From Eublepharis macularius (Eukaryota > Chordata > Lepidosauria > Squamata > Eublepharidae): DNA of 64,000 bases. Shown in pieces: positions 56,990-64,000 of this stretch (position 1 is the first letter of the stretch; each line of letters starts with the position of its first letter). The notes under the pieces were generated by a model. It did not search any database. It was not told where the DNA came from and saw only the letters and a program-made list of their open reading frames with translations. The stretch is from NCBI RefSeq assembly GCF_028583425.1, contig NC_072791.1:44771368-44835367 (forward strand), written 5' to 3'. Made by a program: the position numbers and the translations under genes.

Positions 56990-57425
56990 GGACAGATAGA
57001 GACAGACAGACAAATCCCTCCAGGAAAGGAGTACCATAATTTTGGCACCATGACCAAGAAGGATCTTTCTCAGGTTACCACCTGTCTAGCCTCAGCTGGT
57101 GGAGGCACTCGAAGCAGGACCTCCAAAGATGCCCAGAGTGGATTGATAGGTTCATATGGGAGAAGGTGGTCCTTAAGATAAAGCCACATGGGGCTTTAAA
57201 GGCCAATACCAACTCCTTGAACTGAGTCTGGAAGCAAACTCCGTGAAAATGGAACAAGATTGGCATTACATAATCCCTATAACCATTCCAGTCACTCTGG
57301 CCGCAGCACTTTGTATCACTTGTAGCTTCTGGACAGTTTTCAAAGGCTGCCCCATGTACAGCACACTGCAGTAATCTAATCTAGATGTTACCGTGGCATG
57401 TGCCACAGTGACAAGATCTTTCCTT
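56990..57425 (-). pseudogene. L2 LINE fragment, minus strand
   Basis: The plus strand shows the reverse of L2 C-terminal coding and tail. GGAGTACCATAATTTTGGCA and GTGGTCCTTAAGATAAAGCC precede GGGGCTTTAAAGGCCAATAC, CAGCACTTTGTATCACTTG and CACACTGCAGTAATCTAATC. On the minus strand this gives a broken FQTQFKELVLAFKAPCG-like block. It is inactive. Confidence 0.7.
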
Positions 57426-58124
57426 TTTCTGGGTGGCTCACATCCCTCCCCACATCTTACTGAAGAAAAGCTAGCATGCTGCTTTTCACCTGGCAGATGC
57501 TGTCATTCCATACTGGAGCTACATGCCCCAGAAATCAATACAAGGTGCTCTTTATCATTTTCTAAGTACCAACAGATTGTACATACGTCTCTTCCAGCAA
57601 CATCTTTGGAGGCAATGGTGTTGCTCACATCAAAAGAGTTTGAAAGAGACCTGACAAATACCCTTTCCCATCATTGGCTGGAATACTAAGGATGGCACAT
57701 AGGTGACTGGACATGCTCAATACATGTGCCCTGTTTCCATACTGTAAATCAGCTACTAGAGCTGAGGTTCTGAGGGTATGTCAAACCATCCCCCCATGCC
57801 TTAGTATTGACCATCCACATTCTAAGAATCTTAACCTCAAAGGTCTAAAAGAGAAGTTGTTCAGCAGGATTTTTTCCCCCTGTTCAGAGAAAGAAGAAAA
57901 TTATTCTATTTACAAAGCTTTTAGGGCTACAAAAACATTACTTTGGTTGTAAAGCTTACTTCCCCTAACGCTTATGCTGAAAATATGCTGGAACTAGACA
58001 TTACAATGAAAAAAGCACATTGATTAAACAGAGTTCATAAAAAGCTGGCAATATTTCGTTTTAGAGTAATAGCCATATGAAGCTTTGCTTTCAAGACTAA
58101 AAAGGGCCTCCGTTGAGAAAGTCA
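57426..58124. other. Unassigned sequence
   Basis: A 98-codon frame (57393-57689) begins in the L2 remnant and has no domain. No repeat family was recognised. Confidence 0.4.
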
Positions 58125-58245
58125 TTTTAGTAGATTAGGTGGGTAGCCCATGTTGCTCTGCAGTAGAACAGAGTAGGAGCTCTGACTCGCAAAAGCTTAC
58201 ATTGTGAGTTCTAAGTTTTTGAGTATTAGCCCCCGGCAAAAGCCC
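58125..58245. mobile_element. Penelope-like fragment, rearranged
   Basis: GGGTAGCCCATGTTGCTCTG then CAGTAGAACAGAG is the outer edge of the left arm. It is followed within 20 bases by GAGCTCTGACTCGCAAAAGC, the stem and GAAA region of the right arm. Most of the left arm is missing, the same design as at 14351-14456. Confidence 0.55.
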
Positions 58246-58659
58246 ACATTCTACTGAAACAGTTCAGCGCTTTTAACTTAACCTGCTCCAAGGTTTCCAA
58301 AGAAAAGTATGTGGACTAGAGTATGGAAGTTACTACAGGTGTTTATTGTTCTACTCCTTTCCAAACAAAATATAGTTACCCTCATGTAAAATGGAATATT
58401 CAGCAGAACTCACACTTCGTATCAAGGTTAGTTATGCAGTACTCAGCTCAGCTGCAAATACAGACCACATAAAAGATACTTTTTCTAAGCCTTGAGGGTA
58501 TTTCTGATGGCTTCAAAGGTCAAAATTAATAGAGAGAATAGAGATCCTCCTCCCCTTTGAAACAACACAAGCCAGCTGGGCACACAAGTCTGATCTACAC
58601 ATCACAAGTAGACGTCTCTGCAAGGTGTACATCCAATCACTGCACTGAACACAGTGTTT
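58246..58659. other. Unassigned sequence
   Basis: No repeat family or gene was recognised. Confidence 0.4.
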
Positions 58660-59525
58660 ATGCGTGCAAGAATTAACCCATTATGGTGGAACAAAAGGCT
58701 AAAAAGGTCTAAGTATCAACAGGAAAATGGTGGAAGGAACATTAACAATTTGAGATAAGCAGATGACACCACGTTACTGGCAGAAAATAGTGAAGACTTG
58801 AAATGACTACTGATGAAGATGAAAGGTCAAAGCGCCAAAGCAGGATTACAGCTGAACATCAAGACAAGAGTAATGACTACCGAGGAATTACACAATTTTA
58901 AAGTTGACAATGCGGAAATTGAAACTGTTCAAGATTTTCTATTTCTTGGCTAAAACATCATCAACCAAAAGGGAGACTGCAATGAAGAAATCAGAAGATT
59001 GAGACTTAGAAGAGCAGCAGTGAGGGAGCTAGAGAAGATCCTTAAAGATAAAGATGTCTCTCTGGGAACCAAGATCAAGATAATCCAAACTATGGTATTC
59101 CATTACTATGTCTGGGTGTGAAAGTTGAACAGTGAAGAAAGCTGACTTGAAGAAAACGGATTCATTTGACATTTGGTGCTGGAGGAGAGTTTTGCTGATA
59201 CCATGGAAAGCCAAATGACAAATAAGTGGGTACTAGATCAAATCAAGCCTGAATTCTCCCTAGAAGCTAACATGCCAAAACTGAGACTATCATACTTTGG
59301 CCACATTAGGAGAAGACAAGATTCTCTGGAAAAGTCAATAATAGTAGGAAAAGTGGAAGGCAGTAGGAAAAGAGGAAGACCTAAAATGAGGTGGCTTGAT
59401 TCAATAAAATAAGCCACGTCCTCCAGTTCACAGAATCAGAGCAAGTCTGTTAATGACAGAACGTTTTGGAGGTCTTTCATTCATAGGGTCACCATAGGTC
59501 AGAGGTGACTTGACAGCACATAACA
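58660..59525 (+). pseudogene. BovB (RTE) LINE, RT C-terminal half and 3' tail
   Basis: The plus strand encodes ADDTTLLAENSEDLK (RT catalytic box; the residue before ADD is lost to a stop), then KAGLQLNIKTRVMTTEE, DNAEIETVQDFLFLG, NQKGDCNEEIRRLRLRRAAV and, later, KPEFSLEANMPKLRLSYFGH-like and GSRKRGRPKMRWLD blocks. The 3' tail has GGTCACCATAGGTCAGAGG then TGACTTGACAGCACATAAC. Several stops break it. BovB uses its endonuclease/RT to copy itself and to mobilise SINEs with matching tails. The 5' half is missing. Confidence 0.85.
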
Positions 59526-62374
59526 CATCAACAGACAGCCCAAGTAAATTCAAAGAACTGCTTCCACCGGATTGGCCTATCCGGAGCTTAGCCCAAAAGA
59601 CAGGAAGCTCTCATCTGATGCAAAGTACTGGAATCACTGACACATTTCTTAAAAGTCAACAACACAAGAACCACTGCCAGCAGCATCTACACAGGCAGCT
59701 CTCACAATGGCTCTCTGCTTTCATTTTCTGGACAGCTATGATTCAGCCTGCTAGAATCAAACATAGCACCTACTGCCAACATCTGGCCATGTGATTCATT
59801 TTCTTCCCTTCACCCCACTGTGAAAACAGTTATGATGCAGCAGCACCAGCAGCTGGTCAAATACTCTCTGCCAACAGAGACTGATGCAAAGGGCTGTGTG
59901 TTTAGTTGCCCAGTTGTATCTTCTCTCAAATATAATCAGATCCCAGACAAATGCCTGCCCAGTAATGTGGCTGTTTTATCCAGGCATCAGGCTTTAAAAG
60001 ATCCTAGTATCTTAGCCGGCACTGTGCGCAGAACATGCAGTTGAACATGGGCATCTATTATGTTGGCAGACATCACACCACACTACAGTCAGAGCTATAA
60101 TCTTGGGGCTGTTATGATATGGACTTAGCTTTGGTGAAGCTCTCCTGGACACCCACTCCTCTTGAATGATTTATATATTGCCTTTAGTGAAAGGAGCCAA
60201 ATGCTGAAATCCAGCAAATTAAAGGAAGAGATGCAACATACATCACCATCACCTGCTCTCAGAAGAGACCCAAGGCTTCCCAAGTACAGCACAGCCTCTC
60301 TATCGGGGTGCATACCTACGGTAAGACCAGAAAACAAGTTTGGGCTCAACTGGAAATAACCTGAATATTGATCTCATGCTGCGCCAAAACGGCACTATGG
60401 TCTTACCCAGTGATAAGCACCCTGAAAGACAGCTCTCCTCAGCAACCCTCGGATCTGTTCTAAGAAACAACATACCAACCCAAATGGCCAAACAGCCACT
60501 ATTTAGCATTGCTCAGAAGCAGGAGCACAGAATATCTCAAGCACTCCTAAGGTAGCCAGAATTTGGACTTTTTTATAATACCAGTTTACAAGACAGACCG
60601 TGGAAAGGAACCGGATAGTACTCCCCAAAGCAAGTTCCACCTCTGAGAGAGAAAAATGATACGAGGAAGAGTTCAGTACTGGCTTGTTTGCTGCAACTCC
60701 TTTTTTTTAAAAAAAAAAGGTTGCATTGTCAAACAGAAGCCATAACAGACAAGGCATGATTATGAAACGCTTTGTGTTCTTAAACAGCAGCAATTACAGG
60801 CATGTGAAAAGAAGGGAAGCAATCCCAGAGATGCTCTTCCTTGCATGCCTCCCGAGAGGCAGCAGGCCATTAAAATTCCATGATGAAGAATCAAAACAGC
60901 CTGGGAACAGCCAGGAGGCAATACAGCAAATTAATACACCAACCATCCCCAGGGAGGACAGCAAAAAAAGAAGACTCCTCACTTTGCAAAATAAAATTAT
61001 ACTACTAATGATAACAGAGTCTCCAAACCACCCACCCACACAGACACACCACTTCTAATGATGGGTGTGGAACTCCCAGGGCTGCCTAATACTTTCAGAG
61101 AAGTCTCCCCACTTCACAGACAGAATTGCTAGAAAGGAAGTCTTGGAATATTACAATTTATGCAGACTTTTAACTGTGCCTTCCGAGGAACACTCCTCAC
61201 AGAGCTTTCTCCTTGACACCGTAAAGCCCTCCTTGCACACCCATGGCTCCGCACTCAGCAATCTGGCTGGCGGCTCTGTTTAAATGAAGCAGTGGGTTTA
61301 CAAGCCAGTCACTATGCTGTCAAATGAACAGCACCAGAAACCTCTGGGGAGGCAAAGAAAACATGGGTTATGACAGATAGGTAAAAAAAAAAATCAGAAT
61401 TTGCCTAACAACAGCCTTCCCAATTGCTTAACACATTTATGAAGGCTTTCCAAAGGCAGGTAGACCTTATACAAATTGTAGTTTGAGCAGTATAGAAATA
61501 AAGTCCATGCCAATAAATCTTAGGTGGGCAAGTATGGTTCAAGGTACCCCTTTCAGAAGGATCTCTTTCTTTACCGCTGGGCCCCAAAACAGCATGTCTC
61601 TGAGGAAGCAGAACTTAGTAAACCTGTGCTTGTTAGCAGACTGCATTCATAATTTACATGCTACACTCTGGAGACTAAAAAAAATCTTGTCTAGTGTCTC
61701 AAGATAGCCTTGCAGACAGGAGTTGCTAACTCAACCACCCATGTCTGTCAATCATATGTGGCCTAACAAAAGAACCAAATAAAAGACCCAGCTTTAAGTT
61801 TCCCTCCCCTTTCACCTGGAAACAATTTAATTACTGACAGCAAGCAGGCAAGTGGCTAATTACAAGCCTACCTCAAGTCCTATCCTGGTTAATAGCTTGG
61901 ATCATATTACCAGCATCCTTAAATCAAGAACAGAAGCAGAAGCCAACTGTCCTCCAACACAACATTAGGCAGCCAAAAATGTGTCCGTAATTTACCTTGA
62001 GTGTCAGGCGAAAGGCAGACTATAAATGAAGTACATAAAGAGACAAAAAGATTCCCAAACAACTGGAAAGGCAGGCTAAATGAAGACACAGACCTCAGAT
62101 TTCTTAATTCACCGCCTTGCCCTGGTTCCCACTTTCAGCAATCACTAAACTCCCAATTTTCTATCCAAAGCTCCACCATCCCATGCCAAAAAACAAGAGA
62201 GGCAGGGAATAGAACTTACCTTCTTGTACTGCTTCCCACCCTTGAAAGAGGGGAAAGGTTTACTTAAAACTACACGGGTTTCATCTGGACTACATATCCC
62301 TTTTTCTCAATGGAGGCAGGCTTAATACGGGGGAAGAGAACCACACATATCAAAATTTCTCAGCAAAATCACAA
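59526..62374. other. Unassigned, low-repeat sequence
   Basis: About 2.8 kb without recognised transposons. A mirrored T/A run lies at 60702-60718. The longest frame is 110 codons (60726-61058) with no domain. It reads as single-copy non-coding DNA. Confidence 0.4.
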
Positions 62375-62835
62375 TAGTGGGTTTTATTTATTTCTATGCC
62401 GCCTCTTCACAATCCTGCTCAAGGTGGTTTACAATTAAAAACAACTCATTAAACATACAAAGCATGAAAGCTGTCTATAAAATAGAAGCAGACCATTAAA
62501 AAGCTGGTAAGATAAAACCCCTAATTAAAAGCCTGGGTAAAAAGATTAGTTTTAGCCGGGCACCTAAAAGAAAGTAAAGTAGACACCTGGCAAGCCTCAA
62601 AGGGAAGGACATTCCAAAGATGAGGTGGCTCCACAGAAATGCCACCTCTAGTTGCTACCCACCTCACCTCTGAAGGCAGGGGCATAAAGAGTAGGGCTTT
62701 CAGGGCAGATCTTAACTGGCAGGATGGATAGTACAGGAGAAGATGGTCCTTCAGGTACTCTGGCATCAAACCACTTAGGGCCTTAAAGGTAAGGATAAGC
62801 ACTTTGAGCTGTGCCTGGAATGAGAGGAGTAGGCA
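62375..62835 (-). pseudogene. L2 LINE 3' end, minus strand
   Basis: A GGGTTTTATTTATTTCTATG tail and CGCCTCTTCACAATCCTGC on the plus strand. On the minus strand comes SFQAQLKVLILTFKALSGLM, PEYLKDHLLLYYPSCQLRSA and LWNVLPFEACQVSTLLSF, the C-terminal blocks of L2 ORF2. The frame stays open for about 100 codons, so it is less decayed than the other L2 ends, but the 5' part is missing. Confidence 0.8.
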
Positions 62836-63644
62836 GAGCACCCGGGAAGGGGGGGCGCTATCTTCTTTGCAAATATTTACAACTTTTCAGAAGTTGGAAA
62901 GCAGAACTGCAGTGCTGATAAGATGGGGCAGCAGTTCTTGCAAGGACAGCAAGCACTGTACACAAGAAGTTTATTCAAGGTTAAAGAATTGTTTTCCTCT
63001 TATTAACACAGTATGAGGCCTGGTTATTCTAGGTTATCTTATTGTTATTGATAATATTGTGGTGGTACTAGACTTCACAGCTGGCTAACAGAAGAGTCGG
63101 CTACTCAGCCCAGCCATAATTTGTGGACCCCTCCTATGAATTCCTACTTTGTGTTATAGGGGAGGGGCATTTTATGGCAAACAATGTTGGCAGCTATTGA
63201 AAGATGTAAGTATTGGAGAAGTCGTTTTAGCCATTGGTAGGAACTAAAGTGCTAAGTGAACTCTGCTTTGGAAAACTGTAGAGAGAGAAATGATAGTCAC
63301 CACAAGAGCCAAAGGAAATCAAGACCTGCCTTAACTCTACACAGACCAGGATCTATGTGCATCTCTATCCTCCAACCAATTATCCCCCATACCTTCCAAT
63401 TCCACAAGTTTAAATAATTCTTGGAAACACGTGACACACTTTCCCTCACAGCAATTTCTCTGACCATGGAGAACAGTGGGGCACAGTCATAATGCTGAGG
63501 AAACTTGAGCACCTCTAAGCAGCCTGCATTTCATTCATTCTGTATTTAGCCAATAATCTTAACAGAACAATGAAAATGTATGGCCAAGCTTATTCACTCA
63601 CAGCAGGCACACAGCATAATGTGCCTTTCCTACTTGTATCTAAA
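62836..63644. other. Unassigned sequence
   Basis: No repeat family or gene was recognised. Confidence 0.4.
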
Positions 63645-63745
63645 GACTCTCAATAGCTTATACCCTGGAAATTTTGTTGGACTTTAAGGTATCACTGGAC
63701 TCAAACCTAGCTGTTCTGCTGCAGACCAACACAGCTACCTACCTG
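63645..63745 (+). mobile_element. Penelope-like arm, complete outer part
   Basis: CTCAATAGCTTATACCCTGG, AAATTTTGTTGGACTTTAAG, GTATCACTGGACTCAAACC and GCTGTTCTGCTGCAGACCAA lead to CACAGCTACCTACCTGAAAC. It defines the outer end of the arm also seen at 7226 and 25170. Confidence 0.65.
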
Positions 63746-63747
63746 AA

Positions 63748-63766
63748 ACACACACACACACACACA
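63748..63766. repeat. AC dinucleotide microsatellite
   Basis: Nine to ten AC units directly at the end of the Penelope-like arm. Confidence 0.9.
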
Positions 63767-63865
63767 TACCCCTAGCCAATGTCCAAACCACATTCACCTC
63801 ATATGCTGACATGTACCCAAAAGGCTCTACTGCAGACAATTCATTATGATCCCCTAAGATCTATA

Positions 63866-64000
63866 GATGCAGAGGAGTTAGCCATGTTAGTCTGTAGTAG
63901 CAAGTCTGTAGTAGCAAAATCAAAAAGAGTCCAGTAGCACCTTTAAGACTAACCAACTTTATTGTAGCATAAGCTTTTGGGAATCACAGTTCTCTTCGTC
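63866..64000 (-). mobile_element. Penelope-like left arm, cut by the window end
   Basis: GATGCAGAGGAGTTAGCCAT, a duplicated AGTCTGTAGTAGCAA, AAAAAGAGTCCAGTAGCACC, AAGACTAACCAACTTTATTG and TAGCATAAGCTTTTGGG lead to TTCTCTTCGTC at the last base. Reversed, this is GACGAAGAGAA...AAAGCTTATGC, the hammerhead-like core. The palindrome centre and right arm, if present, lie beyond 64000. Confidence 0.65.

Overview
This window is vertebrate nuclear DNA, almost certainly from a squamate reptile (lizard or snake; a gecko is possible but I cannot prove it). The basis is the repeat mix. It holds a BovB (RTE) LINE, tRNA-derived SINEs of Sauria type, 5S-rRNA-derived SINEs with BovB-like tails, L2 and CR1-like LINEs, Penelope-like fragments, many short hAT-type DNA transposons and one L1-lineage element. 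There is no prokaryotic gene structure: no operons, no ribosome-binding sites and no rRNA or tRNA genes. Most open frames are chance frames or lie inside repeats.

The one intact coding region is an L1-type ORF1 protein (19785-20675, 296 codons). It sits in a complete retroposed unit (19380-20920) with a CpG-rich leader, an ORF1, a short pyrimidine-rich 3' region, a poly(A) tail and an exact 18-bp target-site duplication. No ORF2 (endonuclease/reverse transcriptase) is present. This is the layout of a 'half-L1' (HAL1-like) non-autonomous element, and it is the best candidate here for something not yet described.

Layout: 1-7225 is mostly unassigned, with SINEs and a hAT-like cluster at 3.5-4.4 kb. 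7.2-8.6 kb has a Penelope-like foldback followed by a plus-strand L2 remnant. 8.6-15 kb is largely unassigned but has hAT copies and a 106-bp Penelope-like insertion with a 14-bp duplication. 15.08-15.47 kb looks like a small Helitron carrying a minisatellite. 17.5-18.6 kb has two inverted-repeat elements. 19.4-20.9 kb is the ORF1-only element. 21.5-29.6 kb is dense in MITEs, SINEs and an L2, including a 311-bp foldback nested in another transposon and a double hairpin at 27.7 kb. 31.5-36.1 kb has hAT and L2 copies. 36.8-40.45 kb is a nearly complete minus-strand L2 whose YADD catalytic codons are split by a hAT insertion. 41.9-43 kb has a MITE, a SINE and a hAT. 46.2-47.7 kb is a CR1-like 3' end interrupted by a 916-bp hAT. 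47.7-64 kb is mostly unassigned, with BovB at 55.9-56.1 and 58.66-59.5 kb, L2 pieces and Penelope-like arms.

Host genes: none is established. A possible 98-bp minus-strand exon with good splice sites lies at 53763-53860. A possible minus-strand poly(A) signal lies at 43017-43022. The window may therefore be mostly intron or intergenic DNA of a gene on the minus strand, but this is weak.
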